Origin: Denticeps clupeoides
Lineage: Eukaryota > Chordata > Actinopteri > Clupeiformes > Denticipitidae
Length of the DNA: 64,000 nucleotides
Direction of reading: 5' to 3'
NCBI RefSeq assembly: GCF_900700375.1
Contig: NC_041717.1
Coordinates: 18,060,090-18,124,089, forward strand
The notes under the pieces were generated by a model that was not told where the DNA came from, searched no databases, and saw nothing but the letters and a program-made list of their open reading frames with translations. The position numbers were made by a program, and so were the translations under genes. Positions within the stretch are counted from its first letter, which is position 1. The number at the start of each line of letters is the position of its first letter. Shown here one piece after another: positions 36,301 to 47,095 of the stretch.

Positions 36301-39300
36301 TGCACGTCACACACACTTGGTACCAACATCTGTGGTCCTCTCTTCTCCATTGATTTTTTTTTTTATTCTCTGCTCAGCTGAACCTGCATGGTGCATCAGA
36401 CCCCACCCCCAGCACAAAGCCCCGCCCTGTGTGAGGTTGTAGTAGAATAAATCTTCTTCTTTTTTTAATTTCTGTGTGTGTAACGTGTGACATCCTTATC
36501 ACAGGACTGTTACTCACTTCAGTTGCGTAGGTTCCATTCGGAGCTGTGAGTGGAGGAACATGTGTCACATCTTCAAGTGACTTCCTTTTAAAATGATTAT
36601 GAACCACCGTCGCGCAGTTTCATATGGACGCACCGCAGTACCAGTTTATTTCTGAAACTCTCAGACGGAACAGGAAAGTTTTGTGGCATTTTCTACGTTG
36701 TCCCACAGAATCGTCACAGTAACCTAAAAAATCACAGTGCAGAGAACAGTAAAATGTGATTGGTGGGTTCGAGATCTTCTAATTACGATGAGTGTTGTGT
36801 TGGTTAGGGGTCATGTGAACTGTAAGATCATAAATGATCTTTGGTTGCATCACATTACATTTACATTTACAGCATTTACCAGACGCCCTTATCCAGAGCG
36901 ACTTACAATCAGTAGTTACAGGGACAGTCCCCCCTGGAGCAACTTAGGGTTAAGTGTCTTGCTCAGGGACACAATGGTAGTAAGTGGGGTTTGTACCTGG
37001 GTCTTCTGGTTCATAGGCGAGTGTGTTACCTCTAGGCTACTACCACCATCACCAGTAGTGATGAATTAAGTGGACGATTCCGAACATAATCAATTGCATC
37101 ATGGTGTTGCTTGGTGGTTTTTCTGGTGGTAGTTACTGTGGCTGCTTGATCTGCTTACAGCTCCACATGGACTTTATAAATGAACGCCATACGCCGTTTG
37201 CTCGTCGCTGTTTAACGTTAGTTTTGATTCCGGGAGAAATTGGCAGCAAGAAAACGCATGCAGCTTTTATTTGAATGTGCAGTTGACGGAAGGCCCATGT
37301 TGCTGCCTTGATTTACTCCGATGATTTTACTCTTAATTCCTCAGCATGTTCAGTACGTGCTCACCTGACTCCACAAACGTCATAAGTGAAGTGAAAGTGA
37401 AGTGATTGTGACACAGCACATGGTGACACAACGAAATGTGTCCTCTGCTTTTAACCATCACCCTTGGTGAGCAGTGGGCAGCCATGACCCACCTTCTGAT
37501 AACCTTCTGATGACGGGGCTGCTTCCTTAACCGCTAGGCCACCACTGCCCATAAAATCGCCTGGGACGTCCGTCCATGTGAACGAGACCTTAACTCTCAT
37601 CTCACTGATGTTACAGTAATATTAAAAAAAATGATGGGCTGCATTGTAATACAACGATAGTCGAAATATTGATAATCGGAATCTAGTTGAATCGTGAGAC
37701 CATCCAAGGGTCTCATCACTAATCACCATACTGACATTATACGCAGGTCATATGTTTATAGTTTGTGTGATGTCATCTGATGTCATTGTCCCACATCAAG
37801 AAGCAGGTGTGTCACTCTGGTGAAAGGAATCAGCATCAATGTCCAGGCAGCTGCCTCCCCGCTTTTCTAGATTAGATCCACATCACCTTTCCCGGGGCAG
37901 TGGTCCTGATTGTGTCGCAATGGGAGGTTTGTTTCCATAGCAACCACTACTACTGAACCTGACTTTGCTCCACAGATCCGAAGGACCCCATCGCCATCGA
38001 GCGACTCAACCTGATGAACATGGCCAAGCTGAGCATAAAGGGCCTGATCGAGTCGGCACTGAACCTCGGCCGCACCCTGGACTCAGACTACGCCCCCCTG
38101 CAGCAGTTCTTCGTGGTGATGGAGCACTGTCTCAAGCACGGCCTGAAGAGTAGGTCGCCCGACAACCCCCCATCTCATCCCGTTGTGGTTTAGTTTGTGT
38201 CACGTTTAGCCATCATCAGCAATGTTGCCCTGAAACGTTCTTCTCATCTGCTGAAGGTAAGAAGACCTTCCTGGGACAGAACAAATCATTCTGGGGACCC
38301 CTGGAGCTGGTAGAGAAGCTGACACCTGAAGCTGGAGAAATCACAGCCAGTGTGAAAGACCTCCCAGGGCTGAAGTGGGTAAAACCTGCAATTTAGGGTG
38401 CTTTCACACCATAGTTCAGTTGCTGTGGTCTGAATCAGTCGGAGAGTTTTGAACATTTCAGGGCTCTCGAGTCCTGCACATGCGACTTAATTCCTCAAAT
38501 TGGAGGTCGCACAGGAGGGACTAGCCATTCGGGGAGTAAACTCAATGTGGTGCACCCAATAAACACGTATTGGGTCCGTGTCAAATTGTAAACCAATCAC
38601 AGATCGTGAAGGGTGGTGCCCACCTCTGATTGGCTGTGGTCTAAATATTTCTGTACTGACCCGAGCCCAACATCATTGTGGCGGCGGATGCCGTGCAACA
38701 CGACTGTACCGACATGTTTTGCATGCATTACAAGTAATTTATACATTTTAACTATTTTTCATGGTCAAAGTTTTTCCCCAACACCTCAGACTTTGCTTTC
38801 ATAATCTCTAGAAGCAAACGTGCGTCTCACTGCCTCAGATTGCACTGTAGCGCTAATCGAAACGCATCACGTGACCGCTCATTCTTGTGCGCATCATGCA
38901 TCTATAAAACACATGGCATGCAGTGAAAAGTGTACTGGCCCAGTGTCCCCTCTCCCAACTGCCTTTCAGCAACAAGAAGCAGCAAAGATGATCAGACCGA
39001 GACAATGATCACGTTCAAGCCCTTAAGCCCTTTTAATTTAGATTTTCTTTTTATTTCAGTTACCTTGTTTCTAGTAAGTTACCTTTCTTGTAGAATTGTG
39101 CTTTATTAACTCTATACGCACAGCGATTTAAAAAGGAGAAAAAGTGAACCTACAAAATTTCATTGTTACATTTACATCTACTGCATTTATCAGACCCCTT
39201 ATCCAGAGCGACTTACAATCAGTAGTTACAGGGACAGTGGAGGGACATGATAGAAGTAAATTTACATGGGTTGGATTCGTTCGCGTCAACGAAGGCGCAT

Positions 39301-42300
39301 AAAAAGACAACACGGGAGGTGGCGTGCATTACTCATGTGGATCTGTGAAAAAATATGTGAATCATATTGATACCCATAACAATATTTTACCCATAATTCA
39401 CTGCTCTTAAATCACGTGATTGCATTTGGGCCGGTCTTTAGTTCTCACCAGGCAGACTGCACCAGAGTTTCGTTATTTATTTCAAGTCGAGACCACCTAT
39501 TTTTGTGGGTCTCGCTGCGGTTCTGGTGTATAACCAGAGTGCGAGAACTGTGTTCACACCAACCGCACCAAGGGGGGGAAAGGCGGTTGGGTTTGGTTGA
39601 AGTGCACTAAAGAATATAGTAGTGATTCATTGCGCATATTATGATTATGATTATAACAATAACCAATGTCAGTATAGTGCAGATGCATCGTTTCAGGCGG
39701 AAATGTGAGGCTGGTTTAGTGAATTAAAGTGTAACTTTATTCATCTCGTAGATCACGTATCAAACTTGCGGGCCACATACAGCAACACCTTGGGGTGGTA
39801 GTAGCCTAGTGGGTAACACATTAACCTGTGAACCAGAAGGCCCAGGTACAAAATCCCACTTACTACCATTGTGTCCCTGAGCAAGACATTAACCCTGAGT
39901 GTGTCCGGGGGGGGACTGTCCCTGTAACTACTGATTTGTAAATTGCTCTGTATAAGGGCGTCTGATAAATGCTGTAAATGTAAGATCACTTTATATAAAT
40001 CTATTATTATAGCACAGCGATATGAAGCGCTGATAACACACAAACTACAGATCCCATAATGCAGTGCACACTTTGTGTTCTTGTTGCTGACTAACAGAGT
40101 CACATGGCTCTGTGTGTTATCATTGCTTCATATCATCGAGTCACAATAATAGATCTATAAAAAGTGATCTCACAGGATGTGAGTTTGCGAGTTTGACGTA
40201 GTCTTGTGAAAATGCTGCTGGTGAGAGTTATCTTCTGTTATTGAGTTGACTTCCTCCTCCTTATGCAGGACGCCTCTTGGCCGAGGAAGAGCTTGGCTGC
40301 GATTGGCTCTGATGCAGAAGAAACTGTCTGATTACATGAAGACCATCATCAACAGGAAAGACTTGTTAAGGTGAGATGCTGATCAGCCAGGCAGATGAGT
40401 TCAAATGCAGGTCAGTTTGTGCTGACGCTCTCTGCCCCGGTTCTGCAGCGAGTTCTACGAGGCCAACGCGCTCATGATGGAGGAGGAAGGGGCCGTCATC
40501 GCGGGGCTGTTGGTTGGCCTCAACGTCATCGACGCCAACCTTTGCATGAAGGGTGAAGACCTGGATTCTCAGGTCTGGCTCTACTCAGTTGTCAAGGTTT
40601 CTTTAAAATCAAATTTAAGGTGGCGATTAATTGTGATGCAAAATATTACCATGAATGATGGTATGTTCTGTTCACTCTACTATTGCACCCTGTCATGGTT
40701 TAATAATACACACTCACCTTATGAAGACATTACAGGCCAAAGGTTTGGACACCTTCTCATTCAATGTGTTTTCTCTATTTTCATGACCATATACGTTAAA
40801 CTATGAAGGAACACATGTGGATTTATGTATTTAACAAAAAAAGGTGAAATATCTGAAAACATGTTTTATATTCTAGCTTCTTTGCTCTGGTTACTGCTTT
40901 GCACACTCTTGGCATTCTCTCGATGAGCTTCAAGAGGTCGTCACCTGAAATGGTTCTCCAACAGTCTTGAAGGAGTTCCCAGAGGTGTTTAGCACTTTTT
41001 TGGCCCCTTTACCTTCACTCTGCGGTCCAGCTCACCCCAAACCATCTCGATTGTGTTCAGGTCCGGTGACAGTGGAGGCCAGGTCTCCACTTTTTGTTAA
41101 GAACATAACTATGAACATAAATGGTCATGAAAATAAAGAAAACACATTGAATGAGAAGGTTCAAGATAATCACATCTGAAATAATCATGATTAAGCAATT
41201 ACGTAACAATGCGACAGGCTGTGTCTGTAGAAGATGAGAGCCGACATCAAACGATTTTTAAAAAAAATTGTATCTTCCTTAGGTGGGGGTCATCGATTTC
41301 TCCATGTACCTGAAGGACGGAAGCCACAGCAGTAAGAGCCCAGAGGGGTGAGTCTCTCTCCTCACTTCCTGTTTCATGGAATTGAGTCTGGTCAGATAGA
41401 CTCAACATGTTTCTCTCTCTCCCTCTTTCCCATACTAGTGATGGGCAAATCACTGCCATCCTGGACCAGAAGAACTATGTGGAGGAGCTGAACAGACATC
41501 TGAGGTAAGGGGCTAGCAGCTGTCAGATGTTTAATTTCTCCTGTTATTTTTTGCCTTATCTTTATCTTTGCATGTCTGCAGCGCGTCCGTCAACAACCTG
41601 CAAGCCAAAGTGGACGCGCTAGAGAAATCCAACACAAAACTCACGGAAGAGGTTGGTTTGAGGCGTCTGTGGTATTCATTCTAGAATTAATTTTTTTTTT
41701 TTAAAAGAGACAAAGCTACACTGTCGGTGTTCTACAGAAAGTTTCCATCTGTGCTGCTGTTATTTTGAGACTTGAGAACCCGTTCTTCCTGTCCGTCTGT
41801 GGCGCAGCTCGCCGTGGCCAACAACCGCATCATAACACTGCAGGAGGAGGTGGAGCGCGTGAAGGAGGAGAGCTCGTACCTGGTGGAGTCCAGTCGCAAG
41901 GTGCGTCTGCCAATAATGTCATCAGTTTTCACTCGTGACCTTTGACCATTTTGTGGTTTGATTCACGACATGCAGCGTCCACCAAATCCCAGGTATCAGA
42001 CAGGTATCACATGCACAAACAAGAACGACTTGGGGCAGTGGTGGCCTGGCGGTTAAGGAAGCGGCCCCGTAATCAGAAGGTCGAAGGTTCGAATCCCGAA
42101 CCGCCAAGGTGACACTAAGGTGCCACTGAGCAAAGCACCGTCCCCACACACTGCTCATGGCTGCCCACTGCTCACCAAGGGTGATGGTTAAAAGCAGAGG
42201 ACACCTTTTGTTGTGTCACCGTGCTGCAGTGTATCACAGTGACAATCGCTTAAGTTTCAACTTGTCTTTGCTGTTTTCTTCTTGCTGGAAGGGCTTGCCA

Positions 42301-44950
42301 AACAATTCACCATCCTTAGCAAGCTTCAAAATTCCCTCAATAGAACGATATATGACACCTACAGGCTTGACTTGAACTCTGCCGCATTTCCCCCCCTTGG
42401 TGCGGCTCGTTTTGTCCGGTGTGAACACAGTAATCGCACCGAACACGGGTGGTCTCGAGATCAAGTGGTCTCGATTCGAATCAATTTGCGAGCTCTGGTG
42501 CGGTCCGCCTGGTGAATATACGCACCGAACCAAAACAGGACCAAAACGCTATCACATGATTTGAGAACTGTGAATGATGTTTTTTACCCCCCACGGTTCC
42601 GTATAATGAATGCACGCCACCTTCCATGTTGTCTTGTCATGCACCTTTGGCGACTCCAGTGCATCAGCGTATTGTCAGCGTGACCGCACTACAGAGTGGT
42701 AAATGCATGTAATATAAAATCGCCATGTAAATGTACTTTCATCATGGCCCTCATCGTGGTTCCTGTGTTTACTTGTGTTGTTCCCGCAGCGATACATCTG
42801 ACCAATCAGTACCTAAGAGAGAAAGTTATTGCGTTACTTGAAGCGACGTATGTCGGTTCGCTTGGATTTTTCCGTGCGTGAAAGGGAACAGACCCAAGAG
42901 GAAAACGATAACAATGTTCAAAACTCTTCAACTGATTCGGACCAAAGAAAACGTACTAAGGTGTGAAAACCTCAAGATTGTGTCCATGTTTCTTTCTTCT
43001 CACGTTAATTTTTACCTTACGTTTCGCACTTTGCGCTAGTTTACCAGATGCCCTTATCCAGAGCGACTTACAATCAGTAGTTACAGGGAGCAACATAGGG
43101 TTAAATGTCTTGCTCAGGGACACAATGGTAGTAAGTGGGGTTTGAACCCGGGTCTTCTGGATCATAGGCGAGTGTGTTACCGACTAGGCTACTACCACCC
43201 ACATTTCATTGAGAAAATGTTAAGATGGGCGTGTTGATCTGCTGAGCTGTCGCATCATCTTGAAATTTTCAGAGCAGTGTCCAGGTTCTCCACCTGGTTC
43301 TCCACCCTGGTGCTTTGGGCACGGCATGCTGATAGGTCAGGTAATAAGTCATGTGACCCCCACAGGTCTCCAGGCAGGATGGAAGTGCGGACGGGCAGGT
43401 GCTTGGAGAGGCACGCAAGCAGCTGAAGGAGGAGACGCAGCTGCGTCTAGACGTGGAGAAGGAGCTGGAGGTGCAGATCGGGATGAAGCAGGAGATGGAG
43501 CTGTCCATGAAAATGCTGGAGAAGGACATCTGCGAGAAGCACGACGCCCTGGTGGAGCTCCGGCAGCAGCTGGAGGAGCTGCGGAGCGTCAACCAAGAGA
43601 TGCTGCACAGGTCTCAGGTAGCACGTCCCCCAAGCGAAACACGAGAAGCCCTCAGAAGGTGTCGTGCACCGCGCTCCTCTCGCCGTAGCTGAACGTGTTC
43701 CACATTGTTCTATTCACAGAGCTCTGAGACGGGTGTGAAACAGAAGAACGAGGTCATCAGTCGCTTGGAAGAGAAGACCAATCAGATGGCCAGTGCCATC
43801 AAACAGATGGAGATCAGGTGAGATGAACGGCGGAAATCCTACTTCACCGCTGACCTCCATCTACGACGGGCGTTTTTTTTTTCTTCTCCGGGTCGTACGT
43901 GCGTGGGCCGCCGGTTTCGTGATGTTGCTGGTATCTGCCCACCTGCGGTCGTGCAGTAACCCGTTTCTTTCTCTTTCTGTCCCTCATTGTTTCCATCCTC
44001 TGTTCATTTCCATTCCTCCATTTGCTTTGACTCCCCTCGGCCGGTCAGTGAGAAGGATCTGGTGAGACACGCCCGCTCCCTCAGCTCGGCGGCAGGGAAG
44101 CTGCTCCAGAAGCCGTAGTCGTTGCCGTTTTCCATCGTACACGAACCGCTAGGATCTCTAATTTGTTTTCCATAATAATAATTATAATAATAATAATAAT
44201 CATAAAGCTCTTCTTTTCCTCCGTGTTGGGTTGAGTTGGACTGCCGCTCAGCAGGATGTGTGTGTGTGTGGGTGTGTGTGAATTTACTGACTCCGCCTTT
44301 AATAGCCCATTTGTATCAGCCTGTCATCCGCTGTGCGCACAGTCATTCCGATACTTTTATTCCGCTACCATGTATTATTTTTTTTTCTCACCATATTGGT
44401 TTTCTGCATTAATCAGCAGCCGCTGCTTGTATCATTTGTGCGGCGTAACAGGCCGTGCGATTGGCCGCGGCGAGCCTCGGTCGCGTTGAGGGGGGGGGGG
44501 GGCAGGCGACGGCGAGAAGCTACCGTTATGTCTGTGTGCTCTAACCCTTGATGTAAACTATAGAATAGCCAAATAAAAGAGATGAAACCAGCGTTCCGGC
44601 TGCCCCGCCTCTTTTGTCCCCCCTCCCCCCACAACTTTCTTTTTTTTTTTTTTTTTTTTTTCTTTCCTTTTATCCACACGTTCATTTGGCTCAACCCAGA
44701 TCCAAACAGGCGGAGCGCGACCGGGACCTGGCGGAGGAGGCGAACCGGCTCTTCAAGCAGGAGTTCGGGGACAAGATCGAGAGTCTGCAGCAGGAGGCGG
44801 AGCAGCTCAGGAAGCAGAAGTACGAGCTTTTTTTTTTTCTACTCGATTTGTCTTCTTTAATTTACGGAGATACGTATTTCATGTGGAACGTTAGTAAAAC
44901 TCATCTGCAGACATTAGGCAGGGGGAGCCAGCTAACTGTGCACTAATCTT

Positions 44951-45021
<71 letters not shown>

Positions 45022-45095
45022 CCAGTAAACACACGTCAGGTCAAGTGCTTTCATATATTTCTAAACACTGTCCTCAAGTGGAGTGATTTTTAGAT

Positions 45096-45148
<53 letters not shown>

Positions 45149-46145
45149 ACACAGATGTTTTCTAGAACTGGAGCTGAGAAAGGATCGTGAACGTCGGGGG
45201 GTCCTGCAGACTGATTTCCCGCCAGGTAGACAGACCTCATCTGCCCCCAGTGACGCACGACAGCAAGTGGACGAGATCAGGAAGGTGACGAGTCTTTGTG
45301 TGTCTTTATTTGTGTGTGTTTACGTGCTCATTATGGAAAAAGGTCCTTTTTACAGGGTGGAATCAACCTTTTATTGTTTTGAATTATATAATGATTTGGT
45401 AATTCTAAATCCAAACCTATTATCTAAAATCCACACAGGGCCAAAAATGATTCATGCCGGCTCAGATACGCACCCCCCACCCCCAAATATTTGGTTAAAT
45501 TTGGTTAATAAGCTGTGATGACTGCAACTGCACATGAACTCCTTCCCAGGAGCTGGAGTCGGTGAGGAAAGAGAACGCAGAGCTGCGGACCGTGCTGGAG
45601 GAGAAAGGGAGTCTGAGCTCCAGCCTGTGAGTTTCGGTTTAACTGAGAGCGAAATGTTTTTGAGGGGTGGTAAATAATTTATTTAAATTTCTCTTTTAAC
45701 TCTTTGTTTCATTAAGGTCTCTGTCGCAGAATGAGGAGGATGAGAAGCAGGTGGGTGTTCAGCCTACATAATAAAGACCTGGAATTGGTTGGTTGGTTTG
45801 AGATTTTTTTTGTTTTTTAAACTCACCTGGGACTTGCTCTGCCCTCCAGTCCTCGTACGAAGACCTAGACCCAGTCTTGTGCCCGCTGTGCCTGAAAGAC
45901 GAATCTCTGACCAGGAACAAGGTGCTGCTCTGGTCCTGTTAACATCTCCGCCTTGCCACCCACCCCCTGGTGACCTCTGACCCCTTTCTGCTCTTTTTCA
46001 GAAGCAGTGTAGGAACTGCATGGGCGTGTTTTGCGAGTGCTGTGTGGTCCACGAGCTGCCCCTGCCCTCGTCAATCAACCCACAGCAGGTGTGTGACCCG
46101 TGCTACACCGCGCTGCTGCAGCAGTACGCGTCCACGCCGCCCTGA
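33316..46145 (+). CDS. rufy3: RUN and FYVE domain protein RUFY3 (short and long isoforms)
   Basis: Cytosolic adaptor. Family members bind Arl8/Rab-type GTPases and dynein on lysosomes and act in neuronal polarity. Alternative first exons: 1a 33316-33565 ([16 protein letters not shown]...) and 1b 34907-35084 ([20 protein letters not shown]), both ending in phase 1. Shared exons: 37976-38149, 38257-38374, 40269-40370, 40449-40572, 41283-41347, 41439-41504, 41582-41651, 41808-41900, 43366-43617, 43720-43817. The short form ends in 44049-44118 (469 aa from 1b, the human isoform 1 length as I recall it). The long form uses 44700-44819, 45155-45284, 45550-45626, 45717-45750, 45850-45921, 46002-46145 (638 aa from 1b). 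The RUN domain runs from about residue 70 to 240 ([20 protein letters not shown]), followed by coiled coils, then a C-terminal FYVE-type zinc finger with eight cysteines (CPLC, CRNC, CECC, CDPC) but no RHHC basic patch. Exon 45155's acceptor is the least certain. Confidence 0.95.
34560..34906 (+). promoter_or_regulatory. CpG-rich promoter 2 of RUFY3 (exon 1b)
   Basis: GC-rich leader just before the exon 1b ATG at 34907 (context ATCATGTCC). It contains the GGCGGCCATCTTGG YY1-type motif at about 34567-34580. The 178-bp exon 1b ends CACGAAG|GTACGT. Confidence 0.55.
36854..37048 (-). repeat. SINE family A copy (RUFY3 intron after exon 1b)
   Basis: The tail complement ACATTTACAGCATTTACCAG is at left and the head complement ending CTACTACCACC at right; essentially full length. 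Confidence 0.9.
37386..37550 (-). repeat. SINE family B copy, internally deleted
   Basis: The tail GTGAAAGTGAAGTGATTGTG is joined to the A-box complement TTAACCGCTAGGCCACCAC; part of the body and the B box are lost. Confidence 0.8.
38395..39615. mobile_element. Non-autonomous hAT-like element in RUFY3 intron 3
   Basis: The left end GGGTGCTTTCACACC, followed by GTCTGAATCAGTCGGAGAGT, matches the complement of the right end of 42360-42966 (GATTCGGACCAAAGAAAACG, then GGTGTGAAA). The two copies also share an interior block (GGAGGTGGCGTGCATT). A SINE A fragment is inserted. No transposase. The right boundary is approximate. Confidence 0.5.
39167..39238 (-). repeat. SINE family A fragment (tail only)
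   Basis: CCCTTATCCAGAGCGACTTA and CAATCAGTAGTTACAGGGAC, without the tRNA-like head. Confidence 0.85.
39792..39982 (+). repeat. SINE family A copy, forward orientation
   Basis: The head GGTGGTAGTAGCCTAGTGGG (A box) is followed by AGGTACAAAATCCC (B box) and the tail ATAAGGGCGTCTGATAAATG. Opposite in orientation to the copies at 36854 and 43039. Confidence 0.9.
40728..41160 (-). mobile_element. Internally deleted Tc1-like element in RUFY3 intron 5
   Basis: The left terminal repeat TTACAGGCCAAAGGTTTGGA and the transposase tail read on the reverse strand (complement of WGELD... around 41010-41070); the right end matches AATGAGAAGGT. Same family as 31876 and 54677. Confidence 0.8.
42031..42252 (+). 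repeat. SINE family B, full-length copy
   Basis: A box GTGGCCTGGCGGTTAAGG, B box GGTTCGAATCCC, body with CACCGTCCCCACACACTGCT, tail ending TATCACAGTGACAATCGCTT. Confidence 0.92.
42360..42966. mobile_element. Non-autonomous hAT-like element in RUFY3 intron 9
   Basis: Related to 38395-39615 in opposite orientation (shared AATGCACGCCACCTTCCATG and the end CTAAGGTGTGAAA). No transposase. Boundaries are approximate. Confidence 0.5.
43039..43201 (-). repeat. SINE family A copy
   Basis: The body TTACAATCAGTAGTTACAGG is followed by head complements GGTTTGAACCCGGG (B box) and ACTAGGCTACTACCACC (A box); the extreme tail is missing. Confidence 0.9.
44572..44577 (+). terminator. Poly(A) signal of the short RUFY3 isoform
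   Basis: AATAAA lies 454 bases after the short-form stop at 44116-44118 and before the first long-form exon. Confidence 0.7.
44969..45147. repeat. (CA)n and (GT)n pair in the long-form RUFY3 intron
   Basis: CA repeats cover about 44969-45019 and GT repeats about 45100-45147, ending at the ACACACAG acceptor of the exon at 45155. Confidence 0.9.
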
Positions 46146-46364
46146 GGGCCCGCCCACCAGTCACTGGGCTCTGGGATCATGTGACTGGTCACGATTCGCT
46201 CCCATTTGCCTGTTTTATGGACAATGTCGCGCTCCAAGTTCACATCACGTTCATATGACTGGTGTCCAGCAGGTGGTGCTGCCCCAGCTTGACCAACAGG
46301 GCTTGAGCGGCTGTTGCGCCCAAGATGAACTGTTGCATTTGATGTTTTTATTTAATTTCTAGAT

Positions 46365-46370
46365 AATAAA
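46365..46370 (+). terminator. Poly(A) signal of the long RUFY3 isoform
   Basis: AATAAA 220 bases after the stop at 46145, followed by an A-rich run. Confidence 0.7.
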
Positions 46371-47095
46371 AAAAAAAAAAACGTAAAAGTGTCTGCATTG
46401 GTGTAGCAGATGAACTGGAGTATGAATATGAAAGAAACTGATAAAGTGATTTGCTTTGTTGGTCTTAAACTCTGGTTTGACAGGAAGCATTTTAGCTGCT
46501 GTTTTATTAAAAGTCTTCAGGCTCGGTTTGATCCGTGTTTTGTGTCTCTCTGATTAATGTTACAGGATGCGAGATTCTGTTAGTCTTCATGTCCTGCCTT
46601 TATTCCAGTACAGGGTGCTGTGTTTAATTAAAAAAAGATCAGGATTATGCACTGAACTGCACGCGGTTTTATTAAAGCGCCCAGAGCAGAGAGTTGATTG
46701 GACGTTTTATTGGCTGTTCTGAGATGTTGGGACATGCCGGTGATTTACAGACAGGTGGGGCGGAGCTTAACAAAGGGAATGTGGTTTACTCATCACGTCA
46801 TAATAAATACAGGAGAAACAGGAGCCTCGTCTTCATTTCCTCACGTTTGTACCTGTAAGATAATAAATATGGTATAAAAACCAATTCACTCCCAGTTCAG
46901 GCCCTTTATGGCCCTTCAAAACCTGAAAATATCATCCACTGTAACATCCTTCACTCTCATGCAGCCTTCCAATAAAAGACCACCAACAATGTGCATTCAA
47001 AGGAAAAAGCATTCAGAGACATTTCAAAGCAGTAAATAGTTGGAAATACAATAAAGAATGTAATTTTGAATAATGTGAGAAGTCCAGTACTAACC
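46371..47095. other. Convergent 3' ends of RUFY3 and GRSF1
   Basis: This is the GRSF1 3' UTR on the reverse strand. A reverse-strand AATAAA occurs near 46703-46708. No repeat family recognised. Confidence 0.5.

Noticed and set aside
38257-38400. Donor of RUFY3 exon 3 at TGG|GTAAAA
   Set aside because: It breaks the frame; using AA|GTGGGT restores the conserved [11 protein letters not shown].
44491-44503. Poly-G run as a regulatory quadruplex
   Set aside because: A single 13-G run in an intron/3' UTR; more likely a homopolymer prone to sequencing error.
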